A stretch of DNA of 64,000 nt from Bacteroidota bacterium (GCA_021824145.1 JAKALM010000013.1:41937-105936); one strand, 5' to 3'. Counted from the stretch's first letter, positions 10,180-19,294 are shown. Numbers and translations are program-made. Notes: generated by a model from the letters alone, not told the origin.

Positions 10180-10339
10180 ATTTAATTTTCACTTTGTAAA
10201 TATTTTTTAATAAAGTTCAATTTTGTCAAATATTTGATACTAAATTATAATTAAAAAAAATATTTTATGTGATCAAATACAAGTTGAACATTAAATTATT
10301 TCCAATATTCCAGTTATGAAAAATCTTAAAATAAATTTT

Positions 10340-10371
10340 AAAAAGGGACAATTTTACTTGTCCCTTTTTTT
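10340..10371 (-). terminator. intrinsic terminator after the tricorn-like protease gene
   Basis: Perfect hairpin with arms AAAAAGGGACAA and TTGTCCCTTTTT and a 6-base loop, with T-runs on both strands, so it can work in either direction. It starts 5 bases past the stop codon of the protease gene on the minus strand. Confidence 0.85.
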
Positions 10372-10376
10372 AGGAA

Positions 10377-13300
10377 TTATTTCTTAACAGGATATGGAGG
10401 TTGTTTGGGGAACGTAAAAGGATGTTCTTTAATTTGTTGGAGAACAGTTTCAATAGCTTTATCAAGTTGTGGATCCTTTCCAGCCATAACTGAAGCTGGA
10501 TCATTATCAATTAAAATATCCGGATCTGCTCCATGATTTTCAACTAACCATTTATCATCGCGTCCATAAAATCCATTATTTGATTGTTCTACTCTTCCAT
10601 TATCAATTGTAGTTTGACCATTCAAAATCCCAGTAAGTCCGCCCCAAGATGGAACGCCGACAACTTTTCCTAATTTTCTAGCTTTGAAATCTTCAATGAA
10701 AGCTTCACCATCAGAGCCATTATATTCATTTGAGATGACAACATATTGTCCTGTTGATGTACTACCGGGATATCTAAATGGAACCATTCCATGTAAAACA
10801 TTATAGGCTGTCATTTGTCTTTCAAGCTTATCAATTAAAAAATATTCAGTCCAACCACCAGAGTTTCTACGCATATCTAAAATTAATCCTTTTTTATATC
10901 TAAATGCTCTCCAGAATTTATCGAACTCTCCAATGCCGCCAGAGCCCATAGCGTTAACATGCATATAACCAACTTCACCGTTAGTTTCTTTTAATACTTT
11001 ATGGATATTATCTGTAAGCCATCTGAAATAACGAAGTTGTGGATTATTTCTTATCGGTTCAATTTCGTAAGTTCGAGCACCATTGGATGATGGCTTATCA
11101 TTTACAGTAACAGATATTTTCTGTCCGGGTACAACTTGCAAATATTTAAAATAATCATCGGGAACTTTTATTTCTTTTCCATCAATAGCTATTAAATAAT
11201 CTCCCTCTTTTAAGTTGATATCAGGACGAACTAGAGGAGATTTTAGATTAAGATTGTATTCAGTTGGTCCATAAATTTTATCAAACTTATAATATTCAGA
11301 TTTTTTTTCTTTTATTAAATCTACACCAAGCCATCCTGTAAATACTTTGGAAGTTAGTGCAGTTTCCGGTCCCATATCTCCACCACTGATGTATGTATGT
11401 GAAACGCTTAATTCACCAACAAGTTGAAGCAAAACCCAATTCAAATCATCACGAGATGTAATGTATGGTATGTATGATTTATATTTTTCGCCGAGTGCTT
11501 TCCAATCTAGACCAAACATATTCGGATCGAAGAAGAAATCGCGATACCATCTCCATGTATCATCAAATATTTGATTCCATTCTGCTTCATAATTAATTGT
11601 ATAGGACATACCATCAAGATTTAATTTTTCTCCTAATTTTTTTGATTTAAAGGCTTGATCAAACGAAGTTGTATAAATATCATTACCTTTTTGTAGTACT
11701 AATTGATCTCCATTTATGGAAGTTTTGAAATCCTTAATCTTATCATCAAGAGTAATTTCTTTTTTATCTTTCATATCAAAAATGTGAAGATTCCATTTTG
11801 TTGCTCCACCTGGTTTAAATATTTCTTCATATTCTGCTTCAGTAAATTTAGGAACTGAGCACCATGCAACTTTATTATTGCCAGCTTTTAAGTAAAAGTA
11901 ATTTCCTGGTTCTACTGGCAGCGGGAAAGTTCTTTTTTGAATTCCATCAATATCAATTCTGAATTCCTTTGATGGTTTTGGATCTTCATCCGAAACCGCT
12001 TCAGAAAATGGAGGCTGTTCTCCGCTTTGAAGTTGTACACACATAATTTGCTGAGGTGCATCTATTACATGGTCATCTTCATAAAAATCCATTTGAACAT
12101 CAAAGTTTCTGCTTGATAAGTAATAAAGATATTTTCCGCCTGCATCAAATGTTGGATTTAAATTATCAAAAAAGTCATCAGTAATTTTATACTTTTTATT
12201 TTGATCAAGACTGTAGAGATAAATTTCGCTGTTTCTGTTGTAAGCAACAAAACTATAGGTTATCCATTTGCTGTCTGGTGACCAATTATAATCACTTATT
12301 TCCCAATAAAATTCATCATTTTTCATTTGATTAGATTCATCAACTTTTACTAATTTTTTAGAATCTACATCGACGTAGAAAATAGAAAAATCTTTATTGC
12401 CAAAAAGAATTTTCTTCCCATCCGGCGACCAAACTAAGTGATAATTAGTTTTATTTAATGATGTAGTTAAAGGTATCCATTCTCCACCTTCTGCTTTTTG
12501 AATGTAAAGTTCATATTCACCAGATTTATCAGAAAAGAAAGCAATCCACTTACCGTCTGGAGAGAGTTGAGGATACATTTCTCTTGTACCTGCAGAGTTT
12601 GACAAATTAATTGTGTTACCATTTTCAGTTGGTATATTAAAAATATCACCGCGTGCTTCAACTACAACATTTTTTCCATCGTTTGAGACATTTACATAAT
12701 GGATATAATCTTTCGGATTTATAGTTCTGGCGTGAAGTTCCCATTTATCTGATGGAACTTCCACATCAATTTTTTTTGTTTGATCGTTTTTTGTATTTAG
12801 TACGTAAAGATAACCATCATGTAAATAAACAATTTGGTTTTCATCGTTTGAGGGCATCATTACATCAACATCATTGTAATTGGTAATTTGAGTTATTTCT
12901 TTTGTAGAAAGATTTTCCTTATAGATGTTAGCAATTCCATTATTCCGATCAGAAACAAAATACATAAAATTTCCAATCCACATTGGATAAGCATTCTTGC
13001 CAACATAATCAGAAATTGGAGTAAATTTATTTTGTTTGAAATCGTACATCCAAATGTCGCAATATTGACCGCCTTTATAACGTTTCCAATTATATTCTTC
13101 TCTTCCTTTTCTAACGTAAACAATCTTATTCCCATCAGGAGAAAAACTACAACGAACTCCTCGATCTAAAGGAAATCTTTCTGGTGCTGATCCCTCTTTA
13201 TCAACAAAATAAAGATTTGGATCTCTCATTATAAAATTTTCAAAGAAAGATCTAAAAACAATTCTTTTGCCGTCTGGTGTCCAAGTAACAACTTCAGCTC

Positions 13301-13625
13301 CGCCAGGATTGTAGGTAATTCTTTTCGGTTCGCCGCCAGAAGCTGGAATTGTATAAACATTATAAGAACCATCATAATTTCCTGTAAATGCAATTGATTT
13401 TCCGTCAGGGGAAAATCTTGAAGAATATTCTAATCCAGGAGATGTTGTAAGTCTTGTTGCAATACCACCGTTCAAATTTACAATCCACAAATCACCTTCA
13501 TATGTAAAAACTATTTTATCATTATGAATGCTAGGATCTTTCATAAACCTTCCGAAATTACCTGCAAAAGTTAATTGAACTAAAAAACAGAAGGGTAAAA
13601 CTATTGTTAAATAAAATTTTTTCAT
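10377..13625 (-). CDS. tricorn-like S41 protease with PD40 propellers and PDZ domain
   Basis: Large exported peptidase (1082 residues) related to archaeal tricorn protease and bacterial homologues. Seen: signal peptide (KKFYLTIVLPFCFLVQLTFA); repeated WD40-like PD40 blades such as SPDGKSIAFTG, TPDGKRIVFRS and SPDGKWIAFFSD through the first 550 residues; a helical C1 domain; a PDZ-like segment (NLKEGDYLIAIDGKEIKVPDD) near 850; and an S41 core. Catalytic residues equivalent to those of tricorn are present: SHTY (His about 741), the nucleophile Ser in YNGSDGEAF (about 970), and Glu in VENHGADPD (about 1027). Start: ATG at 13625 is chosen because a GGAG Shine-Dalgarno sits 7 bases upstream; a TTG four codons earlier lies before that site. 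Likely degrades peptides in the periplasm. Confidence 0.9.
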   Translation of the reverse strand: MKKFYLTIVLPFCFLVQLTFAGNFGRFMKDPSIHNDKIVFTYEGDLWIVNLNGGIATRLTTSPGLEYSSRFSPDGKSIAFTGNYDGSYNVYTIPASGGEPKRITYNPGGAEVVTWTPDGKRIVFRSFFENFIMRDPNLYFVDKEGSAPERFPLDRGVRCSFSPDGNKIVYVRKGREEYNWKRYKGGQYCDIWMYDFKQNKFTPISDYVGKNAYPMWIGNFMYFVSDRNNGIANIYKENLSTKEITQITNYNDVDVMMPSNDENQIVYLHDGYLYVLNTKNDQTKKIDVEVPSDKWELHARTINPKDYIHYVNVSNDGKNVVVEARGDIFNIPTENGNTINLSNSAGTREMYPQLSPDGKWIAFFSDKSGEYELYIQKAEGGEWIPLTTSLNKTNYHLVWSPDGKKILFGNKDFSIFYVDVDSKKLVKVDESNQMKNDEFYWEISDYNWSPDSKWITYSFVAYNRNSEIYLYSLDQNKKYKITDDFFDNLNPTFDAGGKYLYYLSSRNFDVQMDFYEDDHVIDAPQQIMCVQLQSGEQPPFSEAVSDEDPKPSKEFRIDIDGIQKRTFPLPVEPGNYFYLKAGNNKVAWCSVPKFTEAEYEEIFKPGGATKWNLHIFDMKDKKEITLDDKIKDFKTSINGDQLVLQKGNDIYTTSFDQAFKSKKLGEKLNLDGMSYTINYEAEWNQIFDDTWRWYRDFFFDPNMFGLDWKALGEKYKSYIPYITSRDDLNWVLLQLVGELSVSHTYISGGDMGPETALTSKVFTGWLGVDLIKEKKSEYYKFDKIYGPTEYNLNLKSPLVRPDINLKEGDYLIAIDGKEIKVPDDYFKYLQVVPGQKISVTVNDKPSSNGARTYEIEPIRNNPQLRYFRWLTDNIHKVLKETNGEVGYMHVNAMGSGGIGEFDKFWRAFRYKKGLILDMRRNSGGWTEYFLIDKLERQMTAYNVLHGMVPFRYPGSTSTGQYVVISNEYNGSDGEAFIEDFKARKLGKVVGVPSWGGLTGILNGQTTIDNGRVEQSNNGFYGRDDKWLVENHGADPDILIDNDPASVMAGKDPQLDKAIETVLQQIKEHPFTFPKQPPYPVKK

Positions 13626-13736
13626 GAAGCTCTCCAATTAATTTTAGGTACTAACTTAGTTAAATTATTTTTTAAATGTTAAAAATTATTTGGTAAAAAA
13701 TTTTTTTTATAAATATGAATTTGATAATGGTAATTC

Positions 13737-13750
13737 GATGTTTTAACATC
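13737..13750. promoter_or_regulatory. 14-base palindrome between divergent genes
   Basis: GATGTTTTAACATC (half-sites GATGTT and AACATC, 2-base spacer) lies between the divergently read protease gene and the small membrane protein gene. It is a possible operator; no regulator is assignable, and AT-rich DNA yields such palindromes by chance. Confidence 0.25.
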
Positions 13751-13801
13751 TAATAGCAGATTGATTTTAAATGAAATAAAAATTAAGTTCGATCCAAGTT
13801 C

Positions 13802-13827
13802 ATCTTGCCATTTATTTGGGGCAAGAT
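13802..13827 (+). promoter_or_regulatory. 8-bp hairpin in the leader of the small membrane protein gene
   Basis: ATCTTGCC (13802-13809) and GGCAAGAT (13820-13827) form a perfect 8-bp stem around a 10-base loop, followed by TTTTATTATTATT. It ends 28 bases before the small-protein ATG. It could be an attenuator-like terminator or a translational control hairpin; either reading is inference. Confidence 0.35.
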
Positions 13828-13855
13828 TTTATTATTATTCGAGGAAGGTGCTGAA

Positions 13856-13990
13856 ATGTTCTGGCTAAAATTAAAAGAGTTTATAATAAATTATGATATG
13901 GTATTATTCATGATTTTGGTGACTTTTGGTTGGGTTATATTTTATACATTCTTCATTCTAATTTCAATGCTATTCTTTTCAATTCATTAA
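13856..13990 (+). CDS. small membrane protein, 44 residues
   Basis: Not a recognised family. The peptide has a short charged N terminus (MFWLKLKEFIINYD) and a single long hydrophobic stretch (MVLFMILVTFGWVIFY onwards), so it should be an inner-membrane protein with one or two tightly packed passes. A good ribosome-binding site, AGGAAGG, lies 7 bases before ATG 13856. An earlier in-frame start at 13805 would fall inside the hairpin stem and has no ribosome-binding site, so it is not used. The gene sits between the tricorn-like protease promoter region and the first small-RNA gene. Confidence 0.5.
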   Translation: MFWLKLKEFIINYDMVLFMILVTFGWVIFYTFFILISMLFFSIH

Positions 13991-14049
13991 AAAAGATTTT
14001 TTAAAAAAATATTTAAAAAAATCTGATCTTATTAATTCATTTTAAATAA

Positions 14050-14128
14050 TTAAAAAGCCCAATGATCGGGCGACCATGGGCTTTAACTCTTTTTGTTCAA
14101 AAGGCAGGGGAGAACCTTTTGAAAGAGT
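14050..14128 (-). ncRNA. candidate small RNA, copy 1 (C-rich loops, own terminator)
   Basis: Read on the minus strand from about 14128. A 7-bp closing stem ACTCTTT/AAAGAGT encloses the hairpin TCAAAAGG-TTCTCCCCTG-CCTTTTGA. A second hairpin, AAAGCCCATG/CATTGGGCTTT with loop GTCGCCCGAT, follows and runs into T-rich sequence like an intrinsic terminator. A second copy lies at 38234-38313. Between copies the closing stem changes at two positions on both sides (A-T to G-C and C-G to T-A) while both loops and the inner hairpin stay identical. That pattern is what a conserved RNA structure predicts. No reading frame of note runs through it. Function unknown; the C-rich loops suggest pairing with G-rich ribosome-binding sites. 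Confidence 0.72.
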
Positions 14129-14133
14129 CATAA

Positions 14134-14165
14134 CAAATTTATTTCTCAAAATATTTTTTTCCAAA
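14134..14165 (-). promoter_or_regulatory. Bacteroidota-type promoter for small RNA copy 1
   Basis: On the minus strand, TTTG (14165-14162), a 20-base spacer, then TAAATTTG (14141-14134). This fits the -33/-7 pattern TTTG-N19/20-TAnnTTTG known for the primary sigma factor of Bacteroidota. The -7 box ends 6 bases before the conserved CTCTTTC of the RNA; copy 2 has the same spacing. Confidence 0.6.
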
Positions 14166-14242
14166 TGAAAATTTTATTTTAAAATTTACTGTGACACGTA
14201 TAACATAAATTCTAACACAAAATATTTTAAATCTATTTAAAT

Positions 14243-15343
14243 TTATTCTATAATAGTTCCAGACATGCCATTTACAGTATCATTATAAAGAGATGATTTA
14301 GTAATTAAAACTCTTTTCCCGCCACCTTTTAAAAAATTTATTGCTGCTTTTACTTTGGGTCCCATACTTCCCGCCGGGAATATGTTTTGACTATATAATT
14401 CTTCAATTTGGTTTAAGCTAATTCTTCTTAAATCTTTTTGGTCTGGTTTTTGAAAATTTAATTTTACACCATCAACATCTGTAAAAATTATTAGTTCAGC
14501 TTCAATATTTTCACCTAAACTTTTAGATTTTTCCAACAACAACGTTCCCATTAAACTTGTAGCTAAATCTTTATCAACAACAGCTTCAACGCCAGTATAA
14601 ATATTAAGTCTATTATTCTGAGGTGAATATTTTCTAATATAATTTATTTCATAATTACATTTATATATTTCATTACCTTCCAAGATTTCAGGTTGAACTT
14701 TTTTTACAGGAATTCCACCTCCACCAACTGCTATAGGAATGTTTCCTGATTTCATGTTGTTATAAATTACATCAAGTTCAATTATATCAATGGGCTTTGG
14801 AGAAGGAACAACCCAACGCCAGAGTTCTTCACCTTGATCGTTCATTTTATAAAATTTCATAAGATGGCCTTCATCCTTTTGAATCTTCAAAGCATTCTCT
14901 TTTGAATAAGCCGGTCCAATAAATTTTGAAGGATTTATAAAATCTGGATCGTTCTGATCTACAACTACTCTAGTAACAGTTTCAGCTACAATTCTATTAA
15001 TATTCAATATGGCTAAATTGTTAGTTAACTGAGCAAGCATATATCCCATTGCTCCTTGAGTATCTGCATCACAAACATCCAATGGTAGAATGTGCAATAT
15101 CGGTCGAGAATATTCCGAACGAAGAATTATATTTCCTACTTGCGGTCCATTTCCATGAGTTAAAATGTAATAATCATCTGGATTTTCTTTTATTACATTT
15201 GCGAGCTGGTTGCATGTAGCAGCAGTTCTTCTCCATTGTTCCGGCAAATCTGGTATTATTTGTTTTCCTGTTTGTGGGTCAACTTTGCCAGATGGTGAAA
15301 CTTCATTTCCTCCAAGAGCGAATATTTTTAATTTTTTTGACAT
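14243..15343 (-). CDS. carbamate kinase, YqeA/ArcC-like
   Basis: Amino-acid-kinase-fold enzyme that transfers phosphate from carbamoyl phosphate to ADP, giving ATP, ammonia and CO2. Seen: N-terminal ALGGNEVSPSG (nucleotide/phosphate loop), ILTHGNGPQVGN near residue 61, IPIAVGGGGIPV near 205, the EAVVDKDLATSLM segment near 255 and FPAGSMGPKVKAA near 330. At 366 residues it is about 50 longer than the usual 310, with additional sequence in the middle region. It is the last gene of a minus-strand unit after the two xanthine dehydrogenase genes (69-base gap). In this cluster it would harvest energy from carbamoyl phosphate made by the YgeW-type transcarbamylase. Confidence 0.9.
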   Translation of the reverse strand: MSKKLKIFALGGNEVSPSGKVDPQTGKQIIPDLPEQWRRTAATCNQLANVIKENPDDYYILTHGNGPQVGNIILRSEYSRPILHILPLDVCDADTQGAMGYMLAQLTNNLAILNINRIVAETVTRVVVDQNDPDFINPSKFIGPAYSKENALKIQKDEGHLMKFYKMNDQGEELWRWVVPSPKPIDIIELDVIYNNMKSGNIPIAVGGGGIPVKKVQPEILEGNEIYKCNYEINYIRKYSPQNNRLNIYTGVEAVVDKDLATSLMGTLLLEKSKSLGENIEAELIIFTDVDGVKLNFQKPDQKDLRRISLNQIEELYSQNIFPAGSMGPKVKAAINFLKGGGKRVLITKSSLYNDTVNGMSGTIIE

Positions 15344-15412
15344 AAAATTTAAATTTTAATTTTGAGATAGTTATTTATAGATATACCAAAATAATTTCAA
15401 TTTCATTTTGTT

Positions 15413-17698
15413 TTATCCGTTTATGGAAGTAAGATGGTCAGTATAATTTGAATAAAGTGAAAGTAAAATTTTTTCTGGTGTAAGTGGTGCCGAAATATTA
15501 AAAATTTTTTTCGGCCGAAAAGCTTTCATCGCATTCATTAAGGCAAAATATACGCCAATTCCGTAAATAAGCGGCGGTTCACCAATAGCTTTTGAATTAA
15601 ATATTCCCATCGGATTAACTGAATTTTCTAAAAAATTTATATCAATATTATCAGGTGAAAAATTAATATCCGGAATTTTATAAGTAGAAAGTGAATCTGT
15701 AAGTAATTTACCTTGATCATTGTAAACTATATCTTCAATCGTCATCCAGCCAAGTCCTTGTACAATCGCTCCTTCAGCTTGACCTTTATCTATAATTTTA
15801 TCTAAAGTTTTTCCAAAATCATGAACAACTTTAACAGAATCAATTTTATATATTCCTCTTAAACAGTCTAATGTTATTTCAATTATAGATGTTCCCATTG
15901 AATAGTATGCGAATGGATATCCTTTAGATATTTTTTTATTAAATGAAATTTCCGGTGTAGCGTACTGGCTTTGTGATGATAAATTAACTCGTTTCATAAA
16001 AGCTGATTTAATTATATCTTCCCATTTTAATTTTGTTGGTTTGTCAATGATGTAAACTATTTCATCTTTTATATGAACAGCAATATTGTTTTCAATTTTT
16101 AAATCTTGTCTAATCGAACTTGTTAATCTATCCCTAAGCGAATGACACGCAATTTCTAAAGCCTTGCCATTTAAATCTGCACTGCTGCTTGCCGCTGTTG
16201 GAGATGCATTGGCAATTCTTGTCGTGTTAGAAGCTTCAATTTTAATTTTGTTAATATCAATTGAAAAAATATTTGCAGCTACTTTTCTTAACTTTTCATT
16301 AATCCCTTGTCCCATTTCTATTGCTGCTGTTGTTATCCCTATGCTTCCATCAGAATAAATATGAACCAATGCACTTGCTTGATTCATAAAAGTATTTGTA
16401 AATGAAATTCCGAAGCAAACTGGCATTACTGCTATGCCTTTTTTCAAGAATTTATTTGCTTTGTTGTAGTCCTCAATAGAATTTTTGATCCTAGCTAAAT
16501 GATATTTTTCATCAAGTTCATTCCAGCATCTTCGCAAATTTGAATTTTTAATTTTTTGACCATAAGGAAATTCATCACCTTCATTCAATAAATTTTTTTC
16601 TTGTATAATTAAAGGGTCAATACCCATTTTTTCGGCTGCTTTATAAATTGCAGTTTCAATTACAAACATTGCCTGTGGTCCGCCAAACCCTCTGAATGCA
16701 GTGTTGGGAGGAAGATTAGTTTTGCAGCAATATCCAGTTGCTTTAACATTAGGAATATAATAGCTATTTGTTGAATGGAAAAGTGTTCTGTCTAGAATTG
16801 CTGGAGATAGATCAGCCGAAGCTCCGGCATTTTGATAAAAAGCAACTTCATATGCAATAATTTTTCCATTCTTGTCTAAACCAATTTTATAATCTGATGA
16901 ATAAGGATGGCGCTTGCCTGTTAATTTTATATCTTCTTGTCTTGATAAAACAAGTTTTACTGGTTTTTTTAATTTAAAAGAAGCTAAAGCCGCCATAGCA
17001 GCCCATGCATTTGCTTGATCTTCTTTTCCGCCAAATCCACCGCCTAATCTCAAAGTATCAACTTCAACTTTATTCATAGATATACCCAACACTTTTGCAA
17101 CTGTTCGTTGAACAACTGTTGGACCTTGAGTTGATGAATATATTTTTATTCCGCCGCCTTCAGTTGGAAATGCAAGAGCACTTTGAGTTTCTAGATATAA
17201 ATGTTCTTGTCCACTAGTTTCTGCTTTTCCAGAAACTATTAAGTCGCAATTTTTCCATGCATTATCAACATCTCCTAATGAAAAAATTTGAGGAGGAATA
17301 ATTAAATTACCTTTTTTAAAAGATTCTCTTGGATCGGTAATTACGGGCAATTCTGAAATATCAATTTTAATTTTATCTCTTGCTTGTTTAGCAAGTAATG
17401 GGGTTTCAGCGACGACTATAGCAATTGGTTGTCCTATATAATTAACTTCATCATTGACAAGTAATTCTTCATCAGGTATAATTCCACCAATTTGATTTTC
17501 GCCTGGAATATCAGCGGAAGTAAATATTGCTTTAATTCCATTTGATATTTTTGCTTCATCTATGTTAAGAGATTTAATTTTGCCGTGAGCTTTTGGTGAG
17601 AAAAATATAGAAGCATACAATGTTCCTTCTGGGGAAATAAAATCATCAACAAAATAAGATTCTCCTCGAACATGCTGAATAAGATCATATCTGCTCAT
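15413..17698 (-). CDS. xdhB: xanthine dehydrogenase, molybdopterin-binding subunit
   Basis: Large subunit of a molybdenum hydroxylase, 761 residues. Seen: the residues used for purine hydroxylation in characterised xanthine dehydrogenases, namely Glu in LGGGFGGKED (about 219), Arg in TAFRGFGGPQ (about 336) and the base Glu in KAIGEPPLIYG (about 704). Also present are SRQEDIKLTGKRHP and the Moco-contacting EMGQGINEKLRK segment. Start: ATG 17698 is chosen over ATG 17713 because GAGGAAG sits just upstream of the second ATG; either start overlaps the stop of xdhA. It follows xdhA in one operon and precedes carbamate kinase. Substrate is likely hypoxanthine/xanthine. No in-frame selenocysteine codon is visible. 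Confidence 0.92.
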   Translation of the reverse strand: MSRYDLIQHVRGESYFVDDFISPEGTLYASIFFSPKAHGKIKSLNIDEAKISNGIKAIFTSADIPGENQIGGIIPDEELLVNDEVNYIGQPIAIVVAETPLLAKQARDKIKIDISELPVITDPRESFKKGNLIIPPQIFSLGDVDNAWKNCDLIVSGKAETSGQEHLYLETQSALAFPTEGGGIKIYSSTQGPTVVQRTVAKVLGISMNKVEVDTLRLGGGFGGKEDQANAWAAMAALASFKLKKPVKLVLSRQEDIKLTGKRHPYSSDYKIGLDKNGKIIAYEVAFYQNAGASADLSPAILDRTLFHSTNSYYIPNVKATGYCCKTNLPPNTAFRGFGGPQAMFVIETAIYKAAEKMGIDPLIIQEKNLLNEGDEFPYGQKIKNSNLRRCWNELDEKYHLARIKNSIEDYNKANKFLKKGIAVMPVCFGISFTNTFMNQASALVHIYSDGSIGITTAAIEMGQGINEKLRKVAANIFSIDINKIKIEASNTTRIANASPTAASSSADLNGKALEIACHSLRDRLTSSIRQDLKIENNIAVHIKDEIVYIIDKPTKLKWEDIIKSAFMKRVNLSSQSQYATPEISFNKKISKGYPFAYYSMGTSIIEITLDCLRGIYKIDSVKVVHDFGKTLDKIIDKGQAEGAIVQGLGWMTIEDIVYNDQGKLLTDSLSTYKIPDINFSPDNIDINFLENSVNPMGIFNSKAIGEPPLIYGIGVYFALMNAMKAFRPKKIFNISAPLTPEKILLSLYSNYTDHLTSING

Positions 17699-19115
17699 AT
17701 AATTCTTCCTCATTAATTTGTTCTGGGAAAAGTTTTAGGAAGTGAGCAAAGAGTAATTGCCGAAGAAGTAAACTTTTATATTCTTTTGATCCGCGCACGT
17801 CACTTATGGGAGCAATTTCTGTTTGAGCAATTTTTACTGCCTCTAAAATTGTTTTACAATTAATTTCATTGCCGATCAAAAAATCCGAAGTTTTAATTAA
17901 CAACAATGGATAAGGCGCAACTCCGCCAGCCGAGACAGAAATATTATTAATAAATTTATTTTCTTTTACAAGATGAACAGCTGTATTAACACTTGCAATA
18001 TCTAAATGCTTTCTACGAGATACTTTTTCAAAATTTGTATAAGAATTTTTTGAAGGGATAGGAAAATAGAGTAAATCAAGAATCTCATCTTTTTCCTTAT
18101 TTAATGTTTTATAACTTTTGAAAAAATTTTTAAGTAAAATTTCTCTAAAAGATTTTCCATTTTTAAGCCTTATCGTTGGATTTAAAGATAAAAAGAAAAC
18201 AGTCATATCTCCAATTGGAGAGGCATTTACAATATTTCCCCCAAGGGTTGCTTTGTTCCTTATTTGATGGGAACCAAATATATTAAAATAGCTGTTGATT
18301 TCTGGAAAATATTTTTTAAAAATTAATGAATCTTGTATTTCGTTAACAGTAGTATAAGCTTTTACGAAAATGTAATTATTATCTTCCCAAATTTTCTGCT
18401 GCTGGTCATGTTCAATAAAATTTAAACCTGCTTCAAGAATCTCGTTTTCCTTCTGAAGAAATATATCTGTGCCGCCGGCGATTAAATATGCTTTTTCGGA
18501 AGATATGGTCGTAGAGCTGGGTTTAATATCGATTATTTTTTTTAGTCGTTTTGGAATTTCTAAAAAGTATTCTGGCAAAAAATTATTTTCAACTAAAGTT
18601 CTTAAATAATTATCATCAACATTTAAAGTTTTGTGCAAATTAGATTCGATATTTTTAATGGAATTTTTTATTGAAGAGTAACCAGTACACCTACAAATAT
18701 TTCCATCAATTGATTCGATCATTTCAGAATAATTTTCTTTTTTATTTAATAATGAACCAGTGAGCGAAACTATAAATCCAGGTGTACAAAAGCCGCATTG
18801 GCTTCCACCTTCTTTTACAAAAGAATTTTGAATTGGAGTAAGTGTTGAATTATTAAGTCCTTCAATTGTTACTAGGTGTTTGCCTTGTAATGAAGCTATT
18901 GGTACTAAGCAAGAATTTATTGTCTTATATGTAATTTCTTCACCGATTAATTCTCCGACAAGAACTGTGCATGCACCACAATCTCCTTCGTGGCAGCCTT
19001 CTTTAGTTCCTGTTAAATTTAAATTCTTGCGAATAAAATCTAGCGTAGATGTTGCTGGATTAATCGAAATTGAAACTAAACTTTGGTTACAAATAAAATC
19101 AATTTTTGTTTCCAC
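17685..19115 (-). CDS. xdhA: xanthine dehydrogenase small subunit, [2Fe-2S] and FAD domains fused
   Basis: Electron-transfer subunit partner of the downstream large subunit. Order: plant-type ferredoxin with CHEGDCGACTVL near residue 41; helical second-cluster domain with CGFCTPG near 105 and CRCTGYSS near 140; FAD-binding domain with AYLIAGGTDIFLQ near 210 and ATLGGNIVNASPIGD; and a C-terminal CO-dehydrogenase-flavoprotein-type domain. This is the XdhA arrangement of bacterial XdhAB. The frame is open for 38 more codons upstream, but homologues begin near GTG 19115, which gives 476 residues, the normal size. The start is therefore likely GTG 19115, not certain. First gene of xdhA-xdhB-carbamate kinase, divergent from the fused transporter-like gene. 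Confidence 0.88.
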   Translation of the reverse strand: METKIDFICNQSLVSISINPATSTLDFIRKNLNLTGTKEGCHEGDCGACTVLVGELIGEEITYKTINSCLVPIASLQGKHLVTIEGLNNSTLTPIQNSFVKEGGSQCGFCTPGFIVSLTGSLLNKKENYSEMIESIDGNICRCTGYSSIKNSIKNIESNLHKTLNVDDNYLRTLVENNFLPEYFLEIPKRLKKIIDIKPSSTTISSEKAYLIAGGTDIFLQKENEILEAGLNFIEHDQQQKIWEDNNYIFVKAYTTVNEIQDSLIFKKYFPEINSYFNIFGSHQIRNKATLGGNIVNASPIGDMTVFFLSLNPTIRLKNGKSFREILLKNFFKSYKTLNKEKDEILDLLYFPIPSKNSYTNFEKVSRRKHLDIASVNTAVHLVKENKFINNISVSAGGVAPYPLLLIKTSDFLIGNEINCKTILEAVKIAQTEIAPISDVRGSKEYKSLLLRQLLFAHFLKLFPEQINEEELYEQI

Positions 19116-19240
19116 TTTGTCCCGGTTAATGACTGCAGAAAAATAAGTCTTAGATTTTGAAGTATCAAGTAGAATTGTTAGTCTTATGCTAAATAATTTT
19201 AAAAATTTTATATTGATATATGCAAACATTATAAAGAAAT

Positions 19241-19258
19241 TTTTATATTGTGATAAAA
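19241..19258. promoter_or_regulatory. inverted repeat TTTTAT-N6-ATAAAA in divergent promoter region
   Basis: The 18-mer TTTTATATTGTGATAAAA lies between xdhA and the divergent fusion gene, 37 bases before the latter's start. Its core TTGTGATA recurs in the palindrome at 38368-38385 at the other end of the purine cluster. The TGTGA core resembles a CRP/FNR-family half-site. Operator function is inference. Confidence 0.35.
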
Positions 19259-19294
19259 TAATTAGGCAAGCATTGAATAAAGAGGAAATGGATA

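Noticed and set aside
14050..14128. Plus-strand reading of the repeated element as a riboswitch (GGCAGGGGAG core) for molybdenum cofactor or a nucleotide
   Set aside because: The T-runs that would end transcription and the promoter-like boxes are on the minus strand. The pattern does not match the Moco, guanidine, xanthine or c-di-GMP consensus known to me, and on the plus strand copy 1 has no gene close downstream.
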